Counted from the stretch's first letter, positions 1-9,502 are shown. The stretch: DNA of 64,000 bases from Pseudoalteromonas shioyasakiensis (GCF_001550135.1 NZ_LRUE01000013.1:269025-333024); one strand, 5' to 3'. The notes: generated from the letters alone by a model not told the origin. A program made the numbers and translations.

Positions 1-1068
1 GAACAAAATGAGAAAGCAGTCCGCCTATCAATCTTTGTCACTAAGTTATATCACTTACTTCAAGAAGGAAATAAGTCTCGAAGCGTGATTGATTTGTATA
101 CCGATTGGTTGATGATAAAAGGCTTTTTAACCAAATGCGGGCATATAAGAATGCGCTTTTTGGCTGATGAATTATTTAACTATTGGAAAGAACTATTTGA
201 AGCTACTGAAGAGCTGATACCTCTTGAGTTAAGCAACTTTAATTATGTGGCGGATATCATTCATGAGCGCCGCCCAGTCCATTATTTAAAACACGTTTTG
301 CTAATGGCTTTTCTCGCAAAATCGCCCCAAGATTTTTTTGCTTTGAGTAAAGTACCCAAACCCGCTCCTGAGCTTTTAAAGCAGCAAGACTCAGCATTGG
401 AAAGTAATGTATTAAAGCTTCTTGATGATGGCAGCAGTCTGAGGGAGATCAGCGCTAGTTTAGGAGTATCAGTTGGCTATGTAAAACAACTGGCACTTCG
501 TAATAACTATGAAATTGATCGACGTCGATGGAAGTTAACAGACGAAATAGAGCGAGATGTTTGGCGAAAAGCATTTGTTGGATGTCATAGAGCCGATATT
601 GCAAAACATCATGGCATATCGGTTGGCACTGTTGAACAACTTATTCAAAGCCATAAAGGGTTATCTGATTGGCGACATCATATGGTCATGGCTAAACGAA
701 GAGCGAAAAACCGAGCTGCTCTGTTGCAAGCTATTGGGACCAATCCTCAAATTACGCGAAATGAATTTAAGCGCTCATTTAGTTGTTATATGTGGCTTTA
801 CAAGAATGACCGAGAGTGGCTGTATCAAAATTTACCAGCACCACAAGCAAAAAAGTATTACCCATCAGTTGACTGGGCCGCGCGAGACAAATTCCTAGCG
901 ATCAAAGTAAAGTGTTTACCTGCCGAATCTAAATCATTATCTGAGTTGGACAGAGCATTAGGTGGACATGGATGGTTGCTTCACGATGCGAAGAAGTTAC
1001 CTGAGACAATGAAAGAGGCAGCTAAAATTCTTGAAAATTCAATGGGTAGAAAAATAGTTAAGGATTAG
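1..1068 (+). CDS. tnsD: TnsD/TniQ-family target selector, C-terminal part
   Basis: TnsD binds the chromosomal attachment site and recruits the TnsABC machinery. The reading frame is open from base 1, so the start lies upstream; 355 residues are visible. An internal GTG at 85 is not a likely start because the frame is uninterrupted before it. Visible are the HVLLMAFLAKS helix segment, two helix-turn-helix-like repeats (starting about 420 and 580) with the ISxSLGVSxGYVKQL and IAKHHGISVGTVEQL patterns, and the block WLYKNDREWLYQNLP near 790-835, a pattern recurring in the C-terminal half of TnsD proteins. It is followed on the same strand by cargo genes, the usual position of tnsD. A TniQ-only protein would be shorter and lack the repeated C-terminal modules. 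Confidence 0.82.
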   Translation, partial: EQNEKAVRLSIFVTKLYHLLQEGNKSRSVIDLYTDWLMIKGFLTKCGHIRMRFLADELFNYWKELFEATEELIPLELSNFNYVADIIHERRPVHYLKHVLLMAFLAKSPQDFFALSKVPKPAPELLKQQDSALESNVLKLLDDGSSLREISASLGVSVGYVKQLALRNNYEIDRRRWKLTDEIERDVWRKAFVGCHRADIAKHHGISVGTVEQLIQSHKGLSDWRHHMVMAKRRAKNRAALLQAIGTNPQITRNEFKRSFSCYMWLYKNDREWLYQNLPAPQAKKYYPSVDWAARDKFLAIKVKCLPAESKSLSELDRALGGHGWLLHDAKKLPETMKEAAKILENSMGRKIVKD

Positions 1069-1143
1069 CTCCATGGTTTGGTTATGTTTTTAATTGATGA
1101 TTTCTTATCATGAACCACCCTCTTCATTTCAAAGGCTGGGTTT

Positions 1144-1461
1144 ATGAATACTGTAGTTTCGAATTGGCAAATAGTATCAATTTTTGAAAAAGGTGAGCAT
1201 GTAGGCGATGTCTTGTGGGCTATATGTGTTGATGATATGACATGCAGGTTTCATCGAGGAGACTATATTTGCACTTCTCAAATAATAAAAGTTAACGTTG
1301 ACACAGATATAGTTAAAACCGCTAGTGGCAGTATTTACCAATTACTAGGCCAAGGTACGCATTCTTCAATTAATTTCGATGATTTTGAATTATTGAGAAA
1401 CGGTTTTAGTCCGCAAGAGATAACAAAAATGAAATATGCTTCGAATAGTTCAGTACACTAA
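1144..1461 (+). CDS. Small hypothetical protein of transposon cargo
   Basis: A 105-residue soluble protein starting at ATG, 75 bases after tnsD. The segment WAICVDDMTCRFHRGDYICTS resembles a recurring motif (VDDxTxRFxxGDxVCTS) that I associate with small uncharacterised proteins of genomic islands, possibly DUF6957; this is recall and not verified. The fold looks like a small beta-rich domain. It has no signal peptide or membrane segment. Its function is unknown. It could be an accessory or anti-defence gene of the element, or simply a passenger. Confidence 0.6.
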   Translation: MNTVVSNWQIVSIFEKGEHVGDVLWAICVDDMTCRFHRGDYICTSQIIKVNVDTDIVKTASGSIYQLLGQGTHSSINFDDFELLRNGFSPQEITKMKYASNSSVH

Positions 1462-1783
1462 CACCTCTAGTTATTTTGTAAATATAATTACTAAAAAGTA
1501 ATTAAAGTTATATTTTCTATATGGTTGTTTTTTTAAATTATTGAAAATAAAGGTTATTATTTTTTGGTTCATACCTTGCTTTGTAATTAGCACTCTTTAC
1601 TTTAAAAGATTTTTAAAAGTGAACTTCTCTATGATTTATGGCGTTGTTCTCATTTTAACTGGTTGTAATGTATTAAAAACATATACAGCCGAGCATTGTA
1701 ATCTTAGTATGTATTCTTGTGAGTGTCTCAAAGTGTTATCTAATCTTTGGCGATATTGTTACAAGGAATAAGGATGTGACTAA
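1462..1783. other. AT-rich gap upstream of cargo operon 1
   Basis: This 322-base gap is strongly AT-rich and presumably holds the promoter of operon 1. A short 8-bp inverted repeat (TAATTACT 1485-1492, AGTAATTA 1497-1504) lies in it. A TTG-initiated 76-codon frame (1541-1771) has an internal LILTGC that looks like a lipobox, but it has no convincing ribosome binding site and odd composition, so it is not called as a gene. Confidence 0.4.
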
Positions 1784-4700
1784 ATGGATAGTGAACTATA
1801 TAAAGCATATATTGATCTTGCAGGCCCTGAAACTGTCAGACAAGAAGAGGGTTTCATTGCACTGGTAGATGCGCAAACAGGGTTAGGTAAAACCTATCAA
1901 GCTACAGAGCTTCAGTTGGAGCATCTAATCAGTGACTCTAGAAAGAAAATCATCTATACCACCAACCTAAGGGTTAATGTTACCGAAGCCTACGAGGCGT
2001 TGATTAAAAGAATCAATTTGCATAATGAGCTTTCACCACCTCAAAAAAAACAATTTCTTAAAAACGTCGTTCATATTCCTTCTCAAGAAAGTTCAATTAA
2101 ATTGCTGCATGAAGATGATTGGCAAGTATTACTTGGAGAAGTTGAAGGAGCACATTATCGCAAGATTAGCATTCTACGAGACAGTATTAAAGTATTGGAA
2201 CAAGCTGCACAGTCATTAAGTAATCAGCAGTTAAATGATGAATTAAGTGAGCGCTACAGTAAGCTGTTTAGAACGGTTCAATCAATATTCAAAGATAAAT
2301 TAAACAAAAAAGAGTTCTCAGCAACTTCCGCCGTTAATGGAATACTTGAAAAGTTATTCCCTGCAAGTCGAATCGATGAAGATTCGACTCAAGTTATTTT
2401 TATGACTACGGCGAAGTTATTATATCCTTGGCATGCACTTAATAAGAATCACAGGATTAGTGATGTACTAAAAGATTCGTTGATCATTATCGATGAATTT
2501 GATCGCCAACAAGGTGAGTTCCTGAGTCACTTATTAAAGGGTGGTAAAGACTTTGATGTTATATCACTCGTTAGAAGGCTTTATTCAAGTTTTCAAAGCT
2601 TTAAGGTTCAAGGTGATGATGAATTTACAGGTGTCGATAAGAGCTTTAGTAAGTTCAGAGAGCAATTAAAAGAGTTTGATGCTAACTGGAAAGTAAACCT
2701 TCGACCATATATAAATGACGCGACCATTCAGGCAGGCATAGAAAACCAGAATAGAGTGTTTACTATGTTATCTGACAGAATGTCGTTACACACGATTAAT
2801 TTTAAGCACGATGAGCTTAACTCTAAAATCGACGAGTTTAATGGATCACATGAAATAGGAGCTGGAGGGGAAAAAAGTTCAATCACTTATGTGAACAATG
2901 GCAGTCAACTTGTTCGTTCTTTTTGTAATGCTATGCTCAGCGCTACTAACACCTTGTCGAACAATTTGAGAAAAGCTGAAGGTAGTAAATCCCACTCAAC
3001 CGAAGATCTTATTGTTAAAGTGCTGAACCACTTTGGTCTAGCGGAACTTAGCAAAGATGTCATCTCCTTGTTAAGTGCTAGATTGAGCTTTCGTGTACAA
3101 AAAGACTATAAAGCATATAGCTATCATGATAGTGGATTTGAAATAGCCAAGGTTAGTAAGTTTAGTGAATTAGATAATACCGCTACAGCAGCAACTTTTG
3201 AGTTAGCTTTGACGCCGACAGGGTTACTAGCAAACTGGGTATTGGAGGGAGCTAAAATACTGGGTATAAGTGCAACTGCCACTAGTCCTTCGGCTATTCA
3301 CAACTTTGATTTAGCGTACCTTGGTAACGTATTAGGTGATAAATTTAAGCAGTTAAATGAGTTTCAAAAGCAAGGAATACAACGAGAGTATTTATCAAAG
3401 CGCCGCTATAAAGAACATCAGGTTAACATCGATGTACAACCTATCTCTGAAAACGAATTGCGTGGAGGGATTGATCTTCTATACAAAGAGTTCTTGGGAG
3501 CTAACATTGATGAGTTGATGTTAGAAAACAGATTATGTCAATTGCTAGAAGCTTCACCAAAATCAATCTCGTTTGCAAAAAATAGGGTGAACAAGTTAAT
3601 TGGTGCTATTAAAAGGTTTTCAGAACATCATTCTAATCGATATCTGTTTTGCATGTTAAACAACAGCTACAAAGGACATGAATTTTTTAGGTTCATGGAA
3701 TTTGTGGGCTGCAAATATGGAGTCAGAATTTTTGAGAACATAAATGCTGCCTCTTTTAGAAATGAGAAGTTTAACTCTGTTCTTCAATTGCTAGAGGAAT
3801 CAGAAGAAAAAGTTGTAGTAATAACCAACTATCAAGCTACTGGGGCAGGGCTATCACCATCATATAAAGTTAATAATATAAGTGATTTTATTTATATTGG
3901 CCCAGAAGGTGAGCCACCACTACAAAATAAGACAGATATCGACTCAATATATATTGAACAACCTAAGAGTCTTATTGGTAGTTTTATTTTTGAAGATCAA
4001 CCTGCGGAAGATAGAAGCCTTGCGATAAAGAAAAATATCCACGATGCACTAATGCTCCATGAAAAAGAGGTTATTGTTGCCAATGATGTGAAGCCAATTT
4101 TGAATAAGTTCATTGCGACTAATGCCAAGGGAATGTCAGTAAGTTCTTTGATTGGCTTTTATAAAGATACTGACGACTATAGATATGCTGTATTTAGGTA
4201 TATTGAGCAAGCGTTAGGGCGTATGTGTAGAACTGAATTAAAGCAGAAAGAGATATGCATCATGTTTGATGCTGAGTTTGACTTCATTCAAACATTGGCA
4301 TCAGATAACCGAGACTTGGCTTATTTATCTGTTGAGTACTCTTCTCTAATTTCGAAAATAAAATCAGACTTTAAGTATGAAGCAAAACAGAAATTAACTC
4401 ATTCATACTCGGTTAAAGCGAGCCGGAACCACGCGCATATTCAAAGGTTAATCACGAGTGTCTACCGTCACCAAAATAGTGATGCGATTGGTCAATATAA
4501 TCGATTAAGAAGTCTCGTACTGCAAGCACCAACAGCGTCAGAAATGCCAATTGGGGAGCGAAATCGATACTACATCCGGTCTAAAGTTTTAGGGAGCTAT
4601 AGTTACCATATTGACTATAAAGACGAAAGCGGGGTAACGCAGGTGTTTATAAACTCTGACGATTATGCTGGTCAGAAAATCGTCTCAGATTCATCCGCTA

Positions 4701-5290
4701 AGTTGGATGCTCTCATGCAGAACGAAGTTGTCAAAGAACACTTTAATAAAAATGGATTCGCAACCTCATTTGGAAAACATGAATACCTAATAGCCCCCGC
4801 AATGTATGACATATACATGGGCGCACTAGGAGAAGAAACTGTTTTTGCCGTACTAAATGAGTTTGGCTATCAGGTAGAAGAAATGCCTGAAGGCACCATT
4901 GAATGGTTTGATGGCTTTTTAGAAATTGGCAATAGAATTTTATTGATTGATGTAAAACATTGGGATGTTGAAAAGTCATGCTTACAAAGGGATGACACGA
5001 TTGAAAAGTGTAAAGCCAAACTGGAAAACATAAAGAAAAAAATACCAGAGCCTTTCAATGGCAAGCAAATACAAGCGATGTATATCAACGTGTCTTATGA
5101 AGACGGCAGTACAATAACAGGATCACATTTTTCTAATGGTGGAGAGTTGCTTGTTGAATCTGCTAAGTTGTTAGAAGCTGATGTTATCGATGTGCCCGGT
5201 ATAATCGATATCAATACGGGACAGTCTAATATCCCGCCAATGGAACAACTATTAAACTTTCTTGAAACTTTAAAAGGATTTAGTAAATGA
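1784..5290 (+). CDS. SF2 helicase fused to C-terminal PD-(D/E)XK nuclease
   Basis: A 1168-residue ATPase-nuclease, predicted to move on or unwind nucleic acid and cleave DNA. Walker A is AQTGLGKT at residues 30-37, Walker B is DEFD at 237-240, a motif V-like segment NYQATGAGLSPS lies near 690, and motif VI is QALGRMCR from 809. The C-terminus carries a nuclease-like pattern: E1017/E1018, D1043 in WFDGFLEIGN, then D1056-V-K1058, matching E...D...(D/E)xK. The start is supported by AGGA about 9 bases upstream. The stop overlaps the next start as ATGA, so it is translationally coupled to the PIWI-like gene. The motifs are visible; the combination suggests an effector or processing engine of a defence system. 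DinG-type helicases of pPIWI-RE cassettes are a known analogy, but I cannot establish direct homology. Confidence 0.75.
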   Translation: MDSELYKAYIDLAGPETVRQEEGFIALVDAQTGLGKTYQATELQLEHLISDSRKKIIYTTNLRVNVTEAYEALIKRINLHNELSPPQKKQFLKNVVHIPSQESSIKLLHEDDWQVLLGEVEGAHYRKISILRDSIKVLEQAAQSLSNQQLNDELSERYSKLFRTVQSIFKDKLNKKEFSATSAVNGILEKLFPASRIDEDSTQVIFMTTAKLLYPWHALNKNHRISDVLKDSLIIIDEFDRQQGEFLSHLLKGGKDFDVISLVRRLYSSFQSFKVQGDDEFTGVDKSFSKFREQLKEFDANWKVNLRPYINDATIQAGIENQNRVFTMLSDRMSLHTINFKHDELNSKIDEFNGSHEIGAGGEKSSITYVNNGSQLVRSFCNAMLSATNTLSNNLRKAEGSKSHSTEDLIVKVLNHFGLAELSKDVISLLSARLSFRVQKDYKAYSYHDSGFEIAKVSKFSELDNTATAATFELALTPTGLLANWVLEGAKILGISATATSPSAIHNFDLAYLGNVLGDKFKQLNEFQKQGIQREYLSKRRYKEHQVNIDVQPISENELRGGIDLLYKEFLGANIDELMLENRLCQLLEASPKSISFAKNRVNKLIGAIKRFSEHHSNRYLFCMLNNSYKGHEFFRFMEFVGCKYGVRIFENINAASFRNEKFNSVLQLLEESEEKVVVITNYQATGAGLSPSYKVNNISDFIYIGPEGEPPLQNKTDIDSIYIEQPKSLIGSFIFEDQPAEDRSLAIKKNIHDALMLHEKEVIVANDVKPILNKFIATNAKGMSVSSLIGFYKDTDDYRYAVFRYIEQALGRMCRTELKQKEICIMFDAEFDFIQTLASDNRDLAYLSVEYSSLISKIKSDFKYEAKQKLTHSYSVKASRNHAHIQRLITSVYRHQNSDAIGQYNRLRSLVLQAPTASEMPIGERNRYYIRSKVLGSYSYHIDYKDESGVTQVFINSDDYAGQKIVSDSSAKLDALMQNEVVKEHFNKNGFATSFGKHEYLIAPAMYDIYMGALGEETVFAVLNEFGYQVEEMPEGTIEWFDGFLEIGNRILLIDVKHWDVEKSCLQRDDTIEKCKAKLENIKKKIPEPFNGKQIQAMYINVSYEDGSTITGSHFSNGGELLVESAKLLEADVIDVPGIIDINTGQSNIPPMEQLLNFLETLKGFSK

Positions 5291-7248
5291 GCAGAAGCCT
5301 TACGACATTAATCGATGTAGTCATTAACCATGCTGAATTAGCCAAATTATTCGATCTTTACCAAGTTAGTTTTAGCACAGAAAAGCAGCAATTAAGTTGG
5401 GGTAAAAAGCTATCTAAAATTGATAAACATACATCGCCACTTGGTTTAATCTCGCATGGTGGAAAATATTGGATACTTTTAGATAAAGATGCAGAAGCAC
5501 CAAAGAAACTCCCTGATATAGGGTTTGTGTCATCTAGCTTCGTAGATTGCGATGATCTATTGATAACTCGTTTGCTAACTAGAGCTTTAGGGAAATTGTC
5601 AGGAGAGCAAGTCTTTTCAGGTTTGGGTGAGACATACCTTTATTTAGAGACTGATAGTTTCAAAAAAGAAACCGTTCATAAATGTGTAAGCGTTGATATT
5701 AAAGAAAGTTTGCGCTTTGACTCCATGTTTATTGAGCTTAAAGGGACTGTTTTTTGCCCTACTGAAATGGTTTTTAAACCTCAAGCCGTTATAGAGCAAG
5801 CTCCTAAGTTTTCTTTTGATCTGACAACAGGAATGTTAAATCGGGATAAGAATGGCTCGCTGATGATAAATAGTCCGGGAAAAGGGAAGTATACAAGTAA
5901 TGCTATTGATATATCGGGGCAAAAACCAATTTCGCTTAGAAAATCTAGAACTGGTGCACTACATCACTATGTCAGTTTGATGAACAAGACGTTTAATAAA
6001 GCATTTGAGATGAGTTTAAAACAGATTAATGCGGATTGGCGACAACATTACGGCAATGCAGAAATTAAAGCTGTATATAATAAAATCTACGATGTTGTGA
6101 ACACCACTGGTGGTATTAACATTGTTAACGCTTCACTTTCTGAAGAAGGCTATAGAAAGCTTCAAAATGAAGAATGGCCTGTAAAAGTTAATTTCATTGC
6201 TAATGATGAGCTTAATGATAAAACGCCAACACTTGTTGTATTAGATAGTAAAGCAGAATATGAAACTGCTGGATTAGAAGATAAAAAACAGTCCTTTTAT
6301 GGTCAAAATAAGGTTGTGCAAAGTACTTACAACAAAACGGTCATAACTAAAGATAGTAAAGCTTTAAAGGTTTTAATAGATACTTGGGTAAAAGAAATAG
6401 CGATTAAGCTGGAGTGCAAACAGAACCAGTTTTTGATCCAAGAGTTCAATGATTATTATTGGTTTGTGTCGGTTGAACAGCGATATAAGAATGACCCTGT
6501 TACTTATCATATTCTTAAGTGTACTGATGGTAATTTTACATATGAGTCAGGTGATGAATTTTATTTTGATGACTTAGGGATAGAGTTACCAGAAAGGCAG
6601 CGCTATTTTGAAAAGATACACTATGTAATCGATATGGGGTCGGGTGAGCCTAAAGTATGCTCAATCGTTCATGAAGGCATTGCAGCAGTCCCTGATGGAG
6701 CAATACTTTTTGATATTCTCAATCAATTAGAAAAGAGCAGTGTAGAGGGGATTACTAGGCATTATATTGACAACTTTTTATCAGCAAACAGTAAGTCTGG
6801 AGATCCATTAATATCACGCCTCAAGTCTTTATTAGAAACATTTCCGAGCAAAGGCGAGTTCTACAAAGACGAAATTAAAAAAGAAGGCATTCAATACCGC
6901 TCGAATGCTGAAAAATCCTTTTTCGATGAATACTTTGAGAAGACTGGAATCTTGTTAAATTATTCACTCAAGGGGCAACATAACGAGTATTTGGAATCAC
7001 AAACAGGTCACTTTTACGATGCGGAACACTCTGCATATTTTGTTGGCATTCCGAAAGGTGGTTTCAAGTTCAGTCGTGGACAATTTAATCACATTCGTTT
7101 TTTGGATGGCCCAGATTATTTGAAGCAAAGGTGTGTCGAGTTAACAGCTACTTATTATGTGAGAAATAAGTCAGCAACGGTTTTACCCTTTCCTTTTAAA
7201 ACGCTCTCAGAATATGTGGAACAACAAACAAGATTCGTGGAGAAATAA
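5287..7248 (+). CDS. Possible MID-PIWI (Argonaute-like) protein
   Basis: A 653-residue protein coupled to the helicase-nuclease by a 4-base ATGA overlap, with AAAGGA 7 bases before the start. I do not recognise its family outright. About residues 313-350 resemble an Argonaute MID domain: a hydrophobic strand TLVVLD, then DKKQSFYGQNKVVQ, comparable to the YxxxK...Q of MID. VLIDTWVKEIAIKLE follows, like the helix before PIWI. A strand WFVSVEQ near 392 sits where PIWI proteins have GxD. The end, IRFLDG...VELTATYYVRNKSATVLPFPFKTL, closely mirrors the PIWI C-terminus (RxL...LTxxYY...LPxP). An acidic residue is present at the first catalytic position, but as E rather than D, so catalytic activity is doubtful. 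N-terminal about 230 residues: no recognised domain. The PIWI assignment is inference. Confidence 0.5.
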   Translation: MSRSLTTLIDVVINHAELAKLFDLYQVSFSTEKQQLSWGKKLSKIDKHTSPLGLISHGGKYWILLDKDAEAPKKLPDIGFVSSSFVDCDDLLITRLLTRALGKLSGEQVFSGLGETYLYLETDSFKKETVHKCVSVDIKESLRFDSMFIELKGTVFCPTEMVFKPQAVIEQAPKFSFDLTTGMLNRDKNGSLMINSPGKGKYTSNAIDISGQKPISLRKSRTGALHHYVSLMNKTFNKAFEMSLKQINADWRQHYGNAEIKAVYNKIYDVVNTTGGINIVNASLSEEGYRKLQNEEWPVKVNFIANDELNDKTPTLVVLDSKAEYETAGLEDKKQSFYGQNKVVQSTYNKTVITKDSKALKVLIDTWVKEIAIKLECKQNQFLIQEFNDYYWFVSVEQRYKNDPVTYHILKCTDGNFTYESGDEFYFDDLGIELPERQRYFEKIHYVIDMGSGEPKVCSIVHEGIAAVPDGAILFDILNQLEKSSVEGITRHYIDNFLSANSKSGDPLISRLKSLLETFPSKGEFYKDEIKKEGIQYRSNAEKSFFDEYFEKTGILLNYSLKGQHNEYLESQTGHFYDAEHSAYFVGIPKGGFKFSRGQFNHIRFLDGPDYLKQRCVELTATYYVRNKSATVLPFPFKTLSEYVEQQTRFVEK

Positions 7249-7253
7249 ACTAA

Positions 7254-7910
7254 ATGATACCAGCAGTATTGTATAGAGGAGCTGTGCCTAACATCTCTGT
7301 ACAGAGGATTTGTAACTACAATCAAGGAGAGCCTTTAGGGCCGGGAATATATGCCACGGACAGTGAAGATACCCTTAGGTATTATACCAACAGAGGAAGA
7401 AGCGGTTATAAGCTCGTTATTGACATCAACTACTTGAACAGAGTTAGTGGAGTCATTGAGTTATCCAAAAAACTCAGAGAACAAAAGCCAGATGTCAAAG
7501 ACAAACTTTATGTGGTTCTGAAAGAGCATTACGGATTTCTTGATTTAGATGAATCAAAGGAAGTTGTAGATCTTTTGTTCCACAGAGAATATGAAGTCAG
7601 CGATTATAATTTAAGGCAAAAAATAAAACATGAACAGCACTTTACTGAATCTCTATGGAAATTTCCGCACTTGATTGTAAAAACGTTTTTTGAATTTATG
7701 AAGCCGGAAGTTTGCCAGCCTCCAGAACCTAAAATCGTTCCAAAAGATGAAGACATTATTAAGAGTTTAGTTTCGGAAGGAATATGGATAGGAATTGGGA
7801 GTATCGAAGGCACAATTGTTCAGAGTGGAGCGATGGATTCTGGTATGCAATATTTGTTTTATGACGAGAATGCTATATGTAAAAACATAGAGCTTGGTAA
7901 GGAGGTTTGA
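7254..7910 (+). CDS. Putative ADP-ribosyltransferase-like small protein
   Basis: A 218-residue protein starting 5 bases after the PIWI-like gene, so almost certainly in the same operon. The N-terminus reads VLYRGAV and then LGPGIYATDSEDTLRYYT, close to the Y/H-RG...GxGIYxT...A..Y pattern of ADP-ribosyltransferase and PARP-like folds. Near the C-terminus MQYLFYDENAICKNIEL matches the last ART strand (E/Q-Y-x-v-x-D-x-x-x-I), with Q where many enzymes have E. This suggests an H-Y-[EDQ]-type or degenerate active site. If active, it would modify a nucleic acid or protein using NAD+; the target is unknown. It could be the toxic effector of the three-gene module, or a regulator. The fold call rests on motif shape only. 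Confidence 0.45.
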   Translation: MIPAVLYRGAVPNISVQRICNYNQGEPLGPGIYATDSEDTLRYYTNRGRSGYKLVIDINYLNRVSGVIELSKKLREQKPDVKDKLYVVLKEHYGFLDLDESKEVVDLLFHREYEVSDYNLRQKIKHEQHFTESLWKFPHLIVKTFFEFMKPEVCQPPEPKIVPKDEDIIKSLVSEGIWIGIGSIEGTIVQSGAMDSGMQYLFYDENAICKNIELGKEV

Positions 7911-8014
7911 TATCTGTAAGGTGAATTGATTTCATTGATAAAACTATTTCGAGACAAAGGCAGTTAGCTGTGCATTTGCTAAGCTCAAATTTTTGGTAAT
8001 AAGGTCTTGAACTA

Positions 8015-9181
8015 ATGTCGGTCACTAAACTTACTATTGCTGAATTATACGAAGCTGTCTGGCAAAAGCCATTAAAAACACTAGCCGAGAATTGGCATAT
8101 TGATCCATATGCTCTGAGTAAATTGTGTGATAAACACAAAATTCCACGCCCTCATAATGGTTATTGGACACAAAAAGCGGTTGGTAAAAACATATCTATT
8201 AAGCCATTACCGGGCGACATACCTGCATCTCGTTTAATTGATTTATCTTCATTGCAAGGAAATAAACGAGAGAAGTCGAAGGTACAAAGTTGTCCGTTGC
8301 CACCACCTAAAAAATCATTGGGCCGATACCCTCTTCTCAAAGGAATAAAACAATCGTTAGCTAAGCCACGTCATAAATATGATTATATTATGACCCAACA
8401 ATTTGACGATACAAGTGTGCTCCGTCTTGATGTATCCATTGAGCAAAGAGACCGAGCGATAATTCTCATGCACAGTTTAATGTCGGTCTTCGATATTAAT
8501 GGATGGCTTGTTAAAGTTGATAGTCACCGCTACGAAAAACGATTGACGAATATAGTAATCGTCGATGATGTCGAAATTCAGTTTAGATTGCGTGAGCGAT
8601 TGAAGCAAAAGAAGCGAGAATTGACAGATAAAGAAAAAGTGGAGAAAGAGCATAATCGGTGGGTGTGGAAAGAAAATATTCTTGTTCCTAGCGGAATACT
8701 CCAGCTAAAGATTGATGCACCATTGCCACAAAGTATGAAGTCGTTATTTGAAGACAATACCAAGATTACACTCGAAAACCAGTTAGGCACCTTTGTAGAA
8801 AATTTAAGGCATAGTGCTGAGCATAGTAAAGTATTAGAAGATAAGCGGAAGATACAAGAACAAAAATTGAATGAGGAACGTAAGCGCAAAGAAAAGCTTG
8901 AACGTGCGATAAAAAGTGAACAAGAGCGAGTTCAGTTATTTCTTGGGATGTTTGCAAAATGGCAACAAGCCAACGAATGTCGAGAGTTTATCAATGAAGT
9001 CATTTCAAGTGAACTGGTTAAAGAGTTATCGCCTGAAGAGTTAATTAACTGGAAAATTTGGAGTGAGCGCATTGTTGATAACATAGATCCTCTAAAAAGC
9101 CCTGATTTAATGCTGTTGTTTAAGCGAAGCAAAGAGTTGGATGATTCAATAATTGAGGAAGCTTTGTTGAGACAAGCATAA
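8015..9181 (+). CDS. HTH-coiled-coil protein of mobile elements
   Basis: A 388-residue protein with AAGGTC about 8 bases before its ATG. Residues 5-50 (LTIAELYEAVWQKPLKTLA...ALSKLCDKHKIPRPHNGYW) match a family common in genomic islands, in which a predicted helix-turn-helix is followed by the invariant KLCxKxxIPxPxxGYW. Residues about 260-310 are rich in K, E and R and form a likely coiled coil. No enzyme motif is seen. It is probably DNA-binding. It follows operon 1 after a 104-base gap and may be transcribed separately. The function of the family is not known to me. Confidence 0.7.
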   Translation: MSVTKLTIAELYEAVWQKPLKTLAENWHIDPYALSKLCDKHKIPRPHNGYWTQKAVGKNISIKPLPGDIPASRLIDLSSLQGNKREKSKVQSCPLPPPKKSLGRYPLLKGIKQSLAKPRHKYDYIMTQQFDDTSVLRLDVSIEQRDRAIILMHSLMSVFDINGWLVKVDSHRYEKRLTNIVIVDDVEIQFRLRERLKQKKRELTDKEKVEKEHNRWVWKENILVPSGILQLKIDAPLPQSMKSLFEDNTKITLENQLGTFVENLRHSAEHSKVLEDKRKIQEQKLNEERKRKEKLERAIKSEQERVQLFLGMFAKWQQANECREFINEVISSELVKELSPEELINWKIWSERIVDNIDPLKSPDLMLLFKRSKELDDSIIEEALLRQA

Positions 9182-9502
9182 GAGATGAGAAAGTCATATC
9201 TCAGGGGTTATAGTATAGGTCCTAACGAGGTTTATTTATTCTTTATGTTTGATCTAATTGAGTATAAAGGAGCCATAACCTTAGACAAGATATCAGAACA
9301 TGATAGTGTTCATTAATTGTAACTGACTAGAGCTGAATAAATTTCGAAGTGTTGTATTCTCATTGTAGATGGCTTCGACTAGTAATTGCATTAAACTAGC
9401 GTTGGCTGATAAACCTGTCGAAGTAACAAAAATATTTATATTTAATCTATAGCTTTAATGAATTTAAGCTATTTAATTCATTGAGTTAGCTCTTTGTTTA
9501 AA

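Noticed and set aside
557..898. 113-codon frame inside the tnsD gene
   Set aside because: Overlaps the well-supported TnsD frame; no motif.
1541..1771. 76-codon frame with hydrophobic start and LILTGC lipobox-like motif
   Set aside because: TTG start, no ribosome binding site, very AT-rich, and no protein-like pattern after the motif.
1784..7910. Assignment of operon 1 as a known pPIWI-RE cassette
   Set aside because: Gene sizes and the fused nuclease differ, and I cannot confirm homology by sequence reading alone.
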